A stretch of 64,000 nt of DNA from Archivesica marissinica (GCA_014843695.1 CM026387.1:75766013-75830012), one strand, 5' to 3'; positions 10,949 to 20,954 are shown, counted from the stretch's first letter. A program made the numbers and translations. The notes: a model not told the origin generated them from the letters alone.

Positions 10949-11171
10949 TGTGGTGATAACTCCGGTTCGGTACGGCTTGAGGACGGGGAAATATCACCAC
11001 GGCAGCACGAGACGAGATTATGGGAGATACGACGAGACGAGAGAAGACTGAAGATGGAGGCTGCCCCGCTCAACGTTCTTTAATGACAGAACTCAGAACA
11101 ATGCAGATAGTACATTCGAGACAACCGGTTGTGCAAGCAAAGACAGATACAGATAAAGCAATACTGACTAG
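10949..11171 (+). mobile_element. 5' LTR of Gypsy element, first segment
   Basis: Begins TGTGGTGATAACTC and matches the 3' LTR at 15917 over most of its length, including 'GGTTCGGTACGGCTTGA', 'CACGGCAGCACGAGACGAG' and 'GTACATTCGAGACAACCGG'. It breaks off inside the LTR at 11171. The kinase start codon follows at the next base. A second copy of the LTR end occurs at 12747-12825. Confidence 0.85.
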
Positions 11172-12746
11172 ATGCAGCTCACAGGTAGCCAAGCTGCGGG
11201 CCATACGACAGCCAGCTTCAATACTGGTTCCCTGCAACAGACAGAACATTACATATCGAATACGGCGGACGCATTGGGAAGAGGGGCCACAGCAGTCGTT
11301 TATTTCGGAAGGCACAAGGTTTCTGGTGATGTTTGTGCCGTGAAGGTGTTTCATGAACGTATTGTTCGTCATAATATTATGTTATCGACACGACAACGCG
11401 AGATCGAAACCTTACAAAGCTTGCAACATGACAACATTGTTAAACAGATTGCATTAGAAATAGAGACTGTTACTGGTAATGCGATACTGGTTATGGAGTA
11501 TTGTTCCGGAGGATCGCTTCACTCTATGCTGGAGCAACCCCAATATGCATTCGGATTGCCAGAAGCAGAGTTTCTCTTGTTCCTTAGACATACTGCCGAT
11601 GGTATGCGCTATTTACATTCACAAGGGTAGATAAATAGGGACATCAAGCCGGGAAACAACATGCGATTTATTTCCGAGGATGGGAGATCTTTGTACAAGA
11701 TAACAGATTTCGGTGCTGCTCGCGAATTGCAAGATGACGAAACGTTTATGTCCATTTATGGAACAGACGAATATCTGTTTCCCAAATTGTACGAGCAAGC
11801 TGTGTTGTGGCGTCCGGGAGTGCACGAGTTTGACGCGTCTGTGGATCTTTGGAGTCTATGAGTGACCATTTACTACGTGGCTACTGGTCAGTTGCCATTC
11901 CAACCGTTTGGTGGTCGCAGTAATGCAACTACAATGCATCTCATCACCTCACAAAAAATGTCTGGCATTCAGAGAACTTCGAATGGACATATAGAGTGGA
12001 GTAATACGCTACCAGATACATGTCAATTATCAGAACATCTGCAGTCAGTGTTGATCAACATGTTAGCTGGATTGATGGAGATGGACTCACAAAAGATATG
12101 GATATTTGATTAATTCTTCCACATCGCTCATAACATCAACAGTAGATTAACACTGAACATCATTTTTTGCGATTCATTTTGCGTTTATGCGTAGTACCGT
12201 GGTTTATTAGAATGCGCCGTGCGGCCCAGTACTTCCGGCTTCAGCATTCGAGGTTTCTGTTGGGGTTACCTCACCCTTAGGCTAGGACTTTTAAGGCGGT
12301 TCATATATTCGCCTGATGCACCCATTGTGGGACACGTGGAGTATTTAATAGGAGTAGCTTTGCCTTGTGCTATCCTGCCCCGTCCTGGTAGGTACACCGC
12401 CGTATGGTCCGGGACTGCTTATTTGATTCACAGCTAACCCCCATATCCGAGGGCCGTTCCCCTATCCGCCACCTGAGGACCCGCTGGGTAGGGGATGGTC
12501 GCCCCACTACTGAATTGGAAGCAGCATGGACCCAGCCACTGAACATATTTTCCTGTTGCACGACAGAGCATATACGTCTCTATGTAAACATGACGGACAC
12601 ATATACCAAAGTGCAAGAGCGGATAGCTGCTGAGACAGAATTACCAGCAATGAACCAGATGATCCTGTGGCATGACTAATTGTTGTCTGATGTTATCGAA
12701 CAAACTGCGGAAGTTCAAACGTACCCACAATATGTTACAAGAACTA
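11172..12746 (+). pseudogene. Intronless TBK1/IKK-epsilon-like kinase captured in the LTR element
   Basis: A processed copy of an IKK-related innate-immunity kinase. Numbered from the ATG at 11172, it shows the glycine loop 'LGRGATAVVY' (35-44) and the ATP lysine in 'CAVKVF' (K58). Further along come 'NRDIKPGN' (catalytic loop, His of HRD replaced by Asn), 'DFGAARE', and the activation segment '[10 protein letters not shown]' with the serine equivalent to TBK1 Ser172. A ubiquitin-like domain ('IRLYVN', 'ETELPA', 'ILWHD') follows. The coiled-coil half of TBK1 is absent; the coding part runs straight into LTR sequence at 12747. All introns are missing. One frame holds from 11172 to about 12150, but stops occur at 11628, 11859, 12111 and 12677, all explicable by point changes, and a 370-bp insertion splits the ubiquitin-like part. 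TBK1 and IKK-epsilon phosphorylate IRF3-type factors downstream of STING. Which paralogue donated this copy cannot be told. Confidence 0.88.
12151..12551 (-). mobile_element. 370-bp retroposed insertion inside the kinase, with 15-bp target duplication
   Basis: The flanks 'CACTGAACATCATTTT' (12151-12166) and 'CACTGAACATATTTT' (12537-12551) are a target-site duplication. The 370 bp between them are GC-richer than the surroundings. Read on the minus strand the insert ends in A-rich sequence with an AATAAA, as expected for a retroposed RNA or a truncated LINE. I do not recognise the family. Its removal puts the kinase reading frame back in register. Confidence 0.7.
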
Positions 12747-12825
12747 GACAGATAGTACATTCGAGACAACCGGTTGTGTAAGCAATGACAGATAAAACAA
12801 TACTAAATAGGTAATACGCTTTATA
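12747..12825 (+). mobile_element. Second copy of the LTR end (probable R-U5)
   Basis: Matches 11103-11171 and 16070-16147 ('GTACATTCGAGACAACCGG', 'CAATACTAAATAGGTAA'). It sits between the kinase and the primer-binding site, so it is the genuine 3' end of the 5' LTR. Confidence 0.85.
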
Positions 12826-12837
12826 TGGTGGCAGCGA
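12826..12837 (+). promoter_or_regulatory. Primer-binding site, tRNA-Leu type
   Basis: TGGTGGCAGCG directly follows the LTR end. It is complementary to the 3' end of metazoan tRNA-Leu (..CGCTGCCACCA) and is a common Ty3/Gypsy minus-strand primer site. Confidence 0.8.
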
Positions 12838-13174
12838 AGGATTTTGACTTACGTCGAGTGAAGGAAATCCCCTGATAAAGTGGATTTGTTTTTTGGAAAC
12901 CACGTGTTTCAAGATTCTACATTCTCGGGGATTATTTTGAGAATATTGTATTTGTCTAACCGGTTGAGAAGTTGTGAAGACTAGTGTCCAGTTAAAGACT
13001 GTGAATAGTTCGTTTTTGTTGCGTTATTGACATTTGTTTACGTAGACAATTGTTGATATCGTCAACATTGGCACAGGCAAGGCCGTATCGAGCGTGGGCA
13101 GCACTAATATAGTTCGACATATGCAAAGTCCCTGGTTGGCTATATTTAGTACAGTATATTATTTTTTCATATGT
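12838..13174 (+). other. Gypsy leader / residual internal region
   Basis: Sequence between the primer site and a pogo-like fragment. No gag, protease or reverse transcriptase motif is visible. These genes have been deleted. Confidence 0.5.
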
Positions 13175-13385
13175 ATAGTGAAACCCCTCAAAACCGGAAC
13201 CCCTCTAAATCGGAATTCCCTCCAAACCGGACAATTTTCGCGGTCCCGATATTTTCCATTCTTTGTTCATTGTAAAAAAACCTCTCTAAACCGGAACCTC
13301 TCTTTTCCGAAAACCGGAAAAGTTTTCGGGACCATCTGTGCACATTTCTATTGCAAATTACCCCTGAAAACCGAACAGCCAGCGG
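13175..13385 (+). mobile_element. pogo/Tigger-like DNA transposon fragment inside the Gypsy remnant
   Basis: Starts TAGTGAAACCCCTCAAAACC and repeats 'CTCTAAACCGGAA'-type blocks, resembling CAGTGAAACCTCT termini of Tigger-like MITEs. A matching right terminus is not clear, so limits are approximate. Confidence 0.4.
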
Positions 13386-13407
13386 AGTAAAATCCGGATC
13401 CTAAACA

Positions 13408-14433
13408 ACCTTTGTCTCACCTTCAAAGAGCCACAAGGTCAGCTAGCCAGGTGGATGGAGGAGTTGTCCTAGTACAACGTGATCCTGAAACACCGGGCTG
13501 GCCGGAAGCATGAACATGCAGATGCATTGTCCCGAATACCCGAAGAATGGGGGGGGGGTGAAATGTCTAGCATATGAGGCCAACGAAAGGTTGAGTGAAT
13601 TACCTTGTGGGGGATGTGACCATTGTAAAAGGGCTAACGAAAATTGGGGATCGCTTGTGAGGGATGTCGATGAGGCATTTGCTTCGACAAGGAATGATGT
13701 CAAAGATGGATATTGCGGTTCCATCGATGTCGGTGAGGAAATTTCTTTGACGAGTAAGGATGTCAAAGATGGATATTGCGGTTACATCGATGTCGGTGAG
13801 GCAATTTCTTTGACGAATAGAGGTGTCATAGATGGATATTGCGGTTCCATCGAGGTCAGTGAGGCAATTTCTTTGACGAATAAAGGTGTCAAAAATGGAT
13901 ATTGCGGTTCCATCGATGTCGGTGAGGCAATTTCTTTGACGGGAAATGGTGTCAAAGGACGAGATTGCGGTTCCATCGATTCGGATGATCACCAGCCATT
14001 AATAGTGAGGAATGGTACTGCAGGAAATCGTAAAACAGGTAGAAGTGATAACGAATCGACCAAAGGAGCACAGGTGCTAGAAGTGAGAGACATGGACCAA
14101 GATCAACCAGAATGTAATCTTGGGAGTTGTTCAAAACGTGGAGAACATGCTGATGTGGAGATCATCATGAACAACGGTGAATTCCAAATGCTGAGCTGTA
14201 AAGCGGCACAGAATGTGAATTCAAATGTATTAATACAACCATCGTGTTGGGGCTTCACCGTGACAGAAACTAGAGAGGCTCAAGCCAAAGATGAAGATCT
14301 TGAGATAATTCTCGATTGGCTTGACAACAAACAAGAGCCTAGCGAGAAATTATTGTTTCTTGCAAGCCCTGCGACAAAGTCGTACTGTCTAAACAAGGAA
14401 CACTATTATCTATTAATAGACAAGGTACCCTAG
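13408..14433 (+). pseudogene. Gypsy pol: RNase H end and RH-integrase linker with internal repeats
   Basis: The RNase H tail is read from about 13418: 'FKEPQGQLARWMEEL', an in-frame TAG, then 'YNVILKHRAG' and 'HADALSRIPEEW'. At a run of ten Gs (about 13549-13558) the frame shifts. The next frame is open to 14433 with 'LPCGGCDHCKRANENW', the Cys-rich linker common between RNase H and integrase in mollusc Gypsy elements. Residues between about 13690 and 13980 consist of five copies of a 21-residue unit ('GVKDGYCGSIDVGEAISLTN'). The upstream RT half of RNase H, RT, protease and gag are all missing. The element could not replicate on its own. Confidence 0.8.
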
Positions 14434-14467
14434 GTCCCTAAACAAGGGGAGTTCGGAGGACAAAGAT

Positions 14468-14957
14468 TTGGATATTCCAAGAAGTTTGAAAGAGTTAGCT
14501 CTGCAGTGGAATCATGATTTGCCCTCTGCAGGTCATCAGGGAGTTGCAAGGACCAAGGCCAGGATGAAAGATAAATTCTTCTGGTATGGCATGAGTCAAG
14601 AGATAGCTAACTTCGTGACAACGTGTGATCTATGTAGTCGAAACGAGATACGGTCCCTGTGGGATGAAGGAATAACAAGCAGGGGCACCCATGGAGAGGG
14701 TACACATATAGTTTATGGGTCCATTGCCCCGTACACCACTGGAAAATGAACACATCCTCATGATGGTAGATCAGTTCACCAAATGGGTGGAATGTGTGCC
14801 TTTGCCGTCTCAGACAGCGGAAGTGACGGCAAGGGCGGCGGTAAATCAATTCTTTTCTAGGTTCAGGTACCCGCTGCAGTTGTTTTCTGATCAAGGTCGT
14901 AATTTCGAATCTAAGCTGTTTACTGCTCTACAAGGCTCTACAAATCCACAAAACTAG
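14468..14957 (+). pseudogene. Gypsy integrase: zinc domain and partial catalytic core
   Basis: The H2C2 zinc-binding domain is visible in frame 1 of this block: H in 'ALQWNHDLPSAGHQG', second H in 'GHQGVARTK', and 'CDLC'. The frame then shifts near 14650-14715 and the core continues with 'MMVDQFTKWVECVPL' (first catalytic Asp) and 'LFSDQGRNFES' (second Asp). The stretch with the catalytic Glu is deleted before 14998. It is enzymatically dead. It follows the RNase H linker after a further frameshift at 14433. Confidence 0.85.
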
Positions 14958-14997
14958 GACAACACCATATAAAGCTGTAGCAAAGCTTACTAGTACA

Positions 14998-15507
14998 ATG
15001 CAAGAAGCACATAGTGCAGCGAGAAAGACTTTGAAGGTTTCCTTGAAGCGGATGAAAAGGAATTATGACCGTAGAATACTGAAAAGGTCGTATGAGGTAG
15101 GCGATATAGTCTATCTATTAGATTCGGCTACGTTGAAAGGTAAGTGCAAGAAGTTGTCTTCCCCTTGGAAAGGCCCAGCAATAATTGAGAAGAAGTTTTC
15201 AGTCTCTCGTTTTAGGGTCAAATTGTGGAATAACGTATTGGTAGTGAACCATGATCGACTGAAGCCCTGTAATGACAGGAAGCTGCCAGCTTGGATCAAA
15301 CAGTGGAAAGAGGCGCCAGGTGACGATTCGGGTCCTGCTCAAGCAGATGGTGAATTGTACTGTTTATGTAGGAAGCCATGGCAGGGACGGTTCATGATCC
15401 AGTGCGACTACTGCGATGTATGGTACCATGGGTCGTATGTGGATGTGACAGCGACAGACGCTCTGTCCATAGATAAGTACCGATGTGGAAATTGTCAAAG
15501 GAAATAA
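14998..15507 (+). pseudogene. Gypsy integrase C-terminus fused to a PHD finger
   Basis: An open 169-residue segment. The first ~110 residues are the integrase C-terminal domain ('YEVGDIVYLLDSATLKGKC', 'LSSPWKGPAII', 'VVNHDRLKPC'). Then comes a PHD-type zinc finger: 'LYCLCRKPW', 'MIQCDYCDVWYHGSYV', 'YRCGNC'. Ligands C-x-C, C-x2-C, H and the final C-x2-C are present, but the sixth ligand expected after the His is Tyr ('GSYV' where families have 'xxCV'), a one-base change from TGT. PHD fingers read histone H3 tails, so in an integrase the module may guide insertion, much as chromodomains do. The ATG is not a true start: this is the end of a polyprotein. Confidence 0.83.
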
Positions 15508-15916
15508 TCCATGTGGGTAGTTATTGTATTCTTTCAGGCATGGCAATGGAACCAGTCAGAAAGAATGACTTCCTGGACGAGGTGGAGCAAAGCTCTATGC
15601 AACGTCTGTTGGTGTCTTCTAGTCGGCTAGTAGTGCTCAGCATCTGATAGCTTTTTGCATGGCATGTTCTGGAGTAACGCAGCCAACCAAGGAAAGTGAG
15701 ATATCATGGTAGTTTCTTACATGCCATAATACATTGATAACGGACAGTGTGAAATTTCAATCTGATAGTTATTTACATGTCAGATCAACGGAAAAAATCA
15801 TCTCGATTCAGCTCTTCGTTAGCTTCTTACATGTCGGATTACTGTGTGGATATAAATCAACCGGACTGGTTCTTGAATTACTATATGCCAAGCACTTTTG
15901 ATAATGCGGGGGAGAG
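15508..15916 (+). other. Gypsy 3' untranslated region and polypurine tract
   Basis: Non-coding except for short chance frames. The purine run 'GCGGGGGAGAG' (about 15906-15916) directly precedes the 3' LTR and is the likely plus-strand primer. Confidence 0.65.
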
Positions 15917-16147
15917 TGTGGTTATAACTCGGGTTCGGTACGGCTTGATGCCGGGGAAATATTACCACGGCAGCACGAGACGAGATTCTGGGAGATACAA
16001 CGAGACGAGAGAAGCGTGGAGATGGAGGCTGACCCGCTCAACGTTCTTTCATGACAGAAATCAGAACAAGACAGATAGTACATTCGAGACAACCGGCTGT
16101 GTAAGCAAAGACAGGTAAAGCAATACTAAATGGGTAAGACGCTTTAT
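15917..16147 (+). mobile_element. 3' LTR of the Gypsy element
   Basis: Begins TGTGGTTATAACTCGGG and ends near 'AAGACGCTTTAT'; about 231 bp. It is close to, but clearly diverged from, the 5' LTR pieces. No matching target-site duplication was seen beside 10949 and 16147. Confidence 0.83.
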
Positions 16148-16448
16148 TATATTATATAAGACGCCTATTCCAGCAACGTAAGATCCATCCCTAGCATCTG
16201 TATATACTAGGTACCCATCCAGTATCTCCGTATAACGCCAAAATCGGTGCGAAACGGTGCACGCCTAGGTAATACCGTATGGCCCTGTGTTGTATGTTGT
16301 CAATCTATATTAGGGCCACTTGACCACCTAGTTTCAATCTTTATTATAGTCTCGTCTATGTACATAGCATTTTATAAAACAAAGCATGAACAATAATCAA
16401 CAGTACATAGCCATTCAATGTTAATGAATTATATGAGAATTATATGAC
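16148..16448. other. Unassigned, single-copy
   Basis: Flank of the Gypsy element. Nothing recognised. Confidence 0.4.
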
Positions 16449-16455
16449 ATTTATA

Positions 16456-16771
16456 GGGGCGTAGCCAGGAGGCAAATTATGTGCAGGCCCGGGTAAAGAA
16501 TGTTGAGTGAGTGTAGCGAACAAGGTTGCTAGGGGGTCCGGGGGCATGTACCCCCTGAATATTTTGTTTTTTAGGATGTAATTTCCCGCATTCTGCTGCA
16601 TTTAAAAGACAAATTTGGACATGTTTTTATAACAAATAAACATGACAATACACTGTTCTGCTTAGCTATACATGTACATCAAAAGCAATAACAATTCTAT
16701 ATATTTTTTTGTTGTTGGTCAAAATGATGTGCAGGCCCGGGCCTTTTGGCCTAATGGCAGCTACGCGCCTG
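16456..16771. mobile_element. hAT-like MITE
   Basis: Left end GGGGCGTAGCCAGG and right end GGCAGCTACGCGCCTG are inverted repeats. The flanks share ATTTATA (16449-16455 and 16772-16778). CAGGSGCGTAGC-type ends with 7-8 bp duplications are typical of hAT elements. Confidence 0.65.
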
Positions 16772-16824
16772 ATTTATATATATATCACACACTATCACAT
16801 ACAACATTAGGGAAAGCCTAAAAA

Positions 16825-17290
16825 TAAAAATGTTAAAGGTCGTTTCCGTAGTTGTAACTCGTTGACCATAATCTAGAGTTCATGGAAAAGACACTGGTAC
16901 GCATATTTTCTTATTAAAATGATACTAAATCGTAATATTTTTCAACAAAGCTCGGCATAATAGTGTAATTTATGAATTGGAATAACATCCTATACATTTT
17001 TTTAATGAATGTTTAAAACTAAAACGTTATAGGTCGTTTCCGTAGTTAATACTCCATTATCATAGTGTGTTGATTTAACGGAAATGACATTGGGTACACA
17101 TGTATATGTCGATTAAAATGATACTAAATCGTAATATGTTTTAACAAAAATTAGCACACTAGTGTATTAATGTTTAATTCTGATTACCACACTGTAATAA
17201 ACATTACGGAATATTTTAAAATAAAGAATTTATAGGTCGCTTCCATCGTTAAATGTCGTTTCGCGCGAAACTAGGTCGTTTCCGTACTCT
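16825..17290. repeat. Degenerate ~200-bp tandem repeat, 2.5 copies
   Basis: 'GGTCGTTTCCGTAGTT' and 'AAAATGATACTAAATCGTAA' recur in the same order about 190-200 bp apart. A third, partial copy starts near 17233 ('GGTCGCTTCC'). The copies are well diverged, so this duplication is old. Confidence 0.65.
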
Positions 17291-17663
17291 AGTCATACCG
17301 GTAAGAAATTAAATATCAGAAAACATACACTCCGCCGAGTCCGATTTATACTACCTAGTCCGGAAGGAACCACGTGGACGACTAAAACAACTTGTCATCA
17401 TCACACTTGGTATTGACGCATGGGCGTACAATTTCTGTTGGCGAGACACCTTTGTTCCACTAATCATGGACTGCAGAAGCCTATCTGCTATTAACATTCT
17501 CGCATTCTTTAACTGTTGAGCGAGATAGAAAAATATCTAGATGCCTTTGTTATAAACACCATAATCAGAGACTAAGAATACTAAATAAATTAGGCTTGAA
17601 ATTGAGAGTTGGCGATATCAATTTATTCATAGGCCAGAAATATTGAGTATTTAAGTTAACTGT

Positions 17664-17740
17664 AGTACATGTACAAATAAACCCTTATTTGTGATAGTAC
17701 ATGTACAAATAAACCCTTAATTGTGATAGTACATGTACAA
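17664..17740. repeat. 35-bp tandem repeat, 2.2 copies
   Basis: 'AGTACATGTACAAATAAACC' recurs with period about 35 bp. Each unit carries the palindrome GTACATGTAC. Confidence 0.8.
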
Positions 17741-19136
17741 AAGGCTGTTACTCTAGACGAGGGAAAAAACGAAATCAGTGAGGCGTAACGCTATTTGATC
17801 ATTATGTAGTGTATAACGGCAACTGGGTCATTGGGTGTACATTTATCAATACACGGAAACACGGTTTGGACACCGTCTTGACCCAGATTCTTATAAACAG
17901 GTAGACAAACATTAAAACCGTTCGTTATAAAATCACCGGTTTAGCGTATTTTGGCAATATACTACCTTCGACATACTATGTTTACTTTGGTAGGTAACTG
18001 TATTATATCCGTATTTATATAACTACTGATAACAGAAGTGAATATTAGAGAATAAACACGAATTCCCGTACTAGTTTCGTCTAAAACCCACTTTCGCCTA
18101 ACGATGATTTCGGTGGTATGACAGGGTGGCGCTTGTCGGGGACCGTTGATAAACATCTCATTTGAAACACAGAATGTTGAAAATAACCACATACTAAGGT
18201 AAACAACAATCCTCGGGAGTGGTACAGTGGCCAGCCGCTCAGCAAAAATGGTAAATGCTGGGGCTGGACTGTACATAGTCTACCTACCCAGCCCAGATCG
18301 GTATGCAGCTGGTGGCTAACCTACCGGCCATAACGGAACGAACTGCCTCGAAGATCGAACCCTTCCATTTTAACCACGGAAGACCTATATACGTAATATT
18401 GAGTCGATGTAAAATGCTTCATAATATTCTACACGTCGTACGCTACGGCGCGCTGACCATCCCCATTGTCTGGGGTGCGCTCACCTACCTACCAGTGTAC
18501 CGTCTATTGTTGTACTGTCCTCTATTGTCGCAAACAGTCCCGTATCGGATATCTATTTCGTAACTAGCTAGCTATATAAGTTTATTTAAAGTCGCCACCG
18601 CATAAATGCATTTGGGCGACTAAATTATCTAAGGTGATTAAAGAGGTCTAAAAATAGTTAATAAACTATTAGAATTTCAATACTATGATGTTTAGAGTGC
18701 TAAGTGGGTTGCATTAATCTCAGAGTGTGTTCGGTTATCATATCTCCCACCCCCGCTCGCACACGATTGTGTACCAACGGGGGTCGGAGGTAGACCGGGT
18801 GAAGAAATTACCCGGTGCAATTACTAATTCTAAGAAGATTTAGACATAAGTTGGTTAGTAAATTGTTTGTTAGTCCGTTCTATAGCCGATTTATACCGTA
18901 TGTCCTTGGTGAGATAAATACTGTGCAAATGTTTGATTCTAAGTAGCATTCAAACCAGTGTAGAAGATAACAAGGACACACACTAGATTTTTGAAATGTG
19001 TGTCCTAAACAAAATGAACAAGAAATTAGGAGTGGACCAATGAGATATATGCATGGAACTCTGATTGATCCAAAAAATAAACTAGTTTGACTATAACAGC
19101 AGATAAATAATATAGAGACAGGTTTGACCTTAATTA
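17741..19136. other. Single-copy stretch
   Basis: No recognisable gene. A weak tRNA-like region (A-box-like 'GTGGTACAGTGGCCAGC' at about 18219, B-box-like 'AAGATCGAACCC' near 18350) may be an old SINE. Confidence 0.35.
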
Positions 19137-19332
19137 GGGATCTTCGGGTATATTTTTATATCAGCATACCCCATCACCAAAATGTATTTAGAGTAGGTGA
19201 TTTATAATGGGTTGCATAAGGTAGAGAGATAGATTAAACTCAGTAGTGAGAAGGAAGAAGGTAGAAGGGCACTGTCTGTCAGAAGAAAATCAACAGCTCA
19301 TAGGTGTGTCCTTCATATATCCCAAGATCCCT
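19137..19332. mobile_element. Possible TA-flanked MITE
   Basis: Left end GGGATCTTCGGGTATAT and right end ATATATCCCAAGATCCC are inverted repeats with two mismatches, flanked by TA on both sides. An outer pair TAGTTTGACTATA / TATAGTCAAACCT lies about 50 bp out on the left and just outside on the right. Confidence 0.45.
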
Positions 19333-19662
19333 AGTAGCATATAGTCAAACCTGCAACATATAGACTGCGTTGCCCATTGAGGGTTGTACTAATAAATATC
19401 AATAAAGATATTGCTACGAAAATTAAAAGTAAGACCTAGTCGCAAATAGTTAACTAGTCACACGGACCGGTGTGAAAAATAACAGGTGCCCCTGAGCAAA
19501 GAAGAACGAGCGCTCAGGAATGTGCACTGACTGACCTCTGCAAATGTAAACAAACAATTGAGAATTTTACGTTCACGCGAACGAGAAAGAGATATGGCAG
19601 GTGCCCGTTTACCTTGTAAAGTGCAAAGCAGTATCAAGGTTGCTACGAAGATTAAAATTCAT
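19333..19662. other. Single-copy stretch
   Basis: Nothing recognised between the MITE-like element and the microsatellite. Confidence 0.35.
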
Positions 19663-19954
19663 GGTGTGGTGGTGTGTTGTGTGGTGGGTGGTGGTGGTGG
19701 TGGTGGTTGTTGTTGTGTGGTGGTGGTGGTGGTTGTTGTTGTGTGGTGGTGGTTGTTGTTGTGGTGGTGGTTGTTGGTGTGGTGGTGGTGGTTGTTGGTG
19801 TGTGGTTGTTTGTGGTGGTGGTTGTTTTTGTTGGTGGTTTGGTGGTGGTTGTTGTTTGGTGGTGGTGGTTTTTTGGTGGTGGTGGTGGTGGTTGTTGTTG
19901 TTTGGTGGTGGTTGTTGTGGTTGTTGTTGTGTGGTGGTGGTTGGTGGTGGTGGT
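19663..19954. repeat. TGG/TTG microsatellite
   Basis: About 290 bases made almost only of TGG, TTG and TGTG steps, running into the assembly gap. Frames rich in Trp, Gly, Val or His across it are artefacts. Confidence 0.95.
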
Positions 19955-20954
19955 NNNNNNNNNNNNNNNNNNNNNNNNNNNNNNNNNNNNNNNNNNNNNN
20001 NNNNNNNNNNNNNNNNNNNNNNNNNNNNNNNNNNNNNNNNNNNNNNNNNNNNNNNNNNNNNNNNNNNNNNNNNNNNNNNNNNNNNNNNNNNNNNNNNNNN
20101 NNNNNNNNNNNNNNNNNNNNNNNNNNNNNNNNNNNNNNNNNNNNNNNNNNNNNNNNNNNNNNNNNNNNNNNNNNNNNNNNNNNNNNNNNNNNNNNNNNNN
20201 NNNNNNNNNNNNNNNNNNNNNNNNNNNNNNNNNNNNNNNNNNNNNNNNNNNNNNNNNNNNNNNNNNNNNNNNNNNNNNNNNNNNNNNNNNNNNNNNNNNN
20301 NNNNNNNNNNNNNNNNNNNNNNNNNNNNNNNNNNNNNNNNNNNNNNNNNNNNNNNNNNNNNNNNNNNNNNNNNNNNNNNNNNNNNNNNNNNNNNNNNNNN
20401 NNNNNNNNNNNNNNNNNNNNNNNNNNNNNNNNNNNNNNNNNNNNNNNNNNNNNNNNNNNNNNNNNNNNNNNNNNNNNNNNNNNNNNNNNNNNNNNNNNNN
20501 NNNNNNNNNNNNNNNNNNNNNNNNNNNNNNNNNNNNNNNNNNNNNNNNNNNNNNNNNNNNNNNNNNNNNNNNNNNNNNNNNNNNNNNNNNNNNNNNNNNN
20601 NNNNNNNNNNNNNNNNNNNNNNNNNNNNNNNNNNNNNNNNNNNNNNNNNNNNNNNNNNNNNNNNNNNNNNNNNNNNNNNNNNNNNNNNNNNNNNNNNNNN
20701 NNNNNNNNNNNNNNNNNNNNNNNNNNNNNNNNNNNNNNNNNNNNNNNNNNNNNNNNNNNNNNNNNNNNNNNNNNNNNNNNNNNNNNNNNNNNNNNNNNNN
20801 NNNNNNNNNNNNNNNNNNNNNNNNNNNNNNNNNNNNNNNNNNNNNNNNNNNNNNNNNNNNNNNNNNNNNNNNNNNNNNNNNNNNNNNNNNNNNNNNNNNN
20901 NNNNNNNNNNNNNNNNNNNNNNNNNNNNNNNNNNNNNNNNNNNNNNNNNNNNNN
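19955..20954. other. Assembly gap (1,000 N)
   Basis: Exactly 1,000 N, the usual placeholder for a gap of unknown size. It begins in the microsatellite and ends at the terminus of a TTAA MITE. Confidence 0.98.

Noticed and set aside
11070..11372. Minus-strand open frame over the LTR and kinase start
   Set aside because: It is antisense to LTR sequence and to clear kinase coding sequence.
13600..13992. Minus-strand 130-residue repeat protein
   Set aside because: It is the antisense shadow of the in-frame 63-bp repeats of the Gypsy pol linker.
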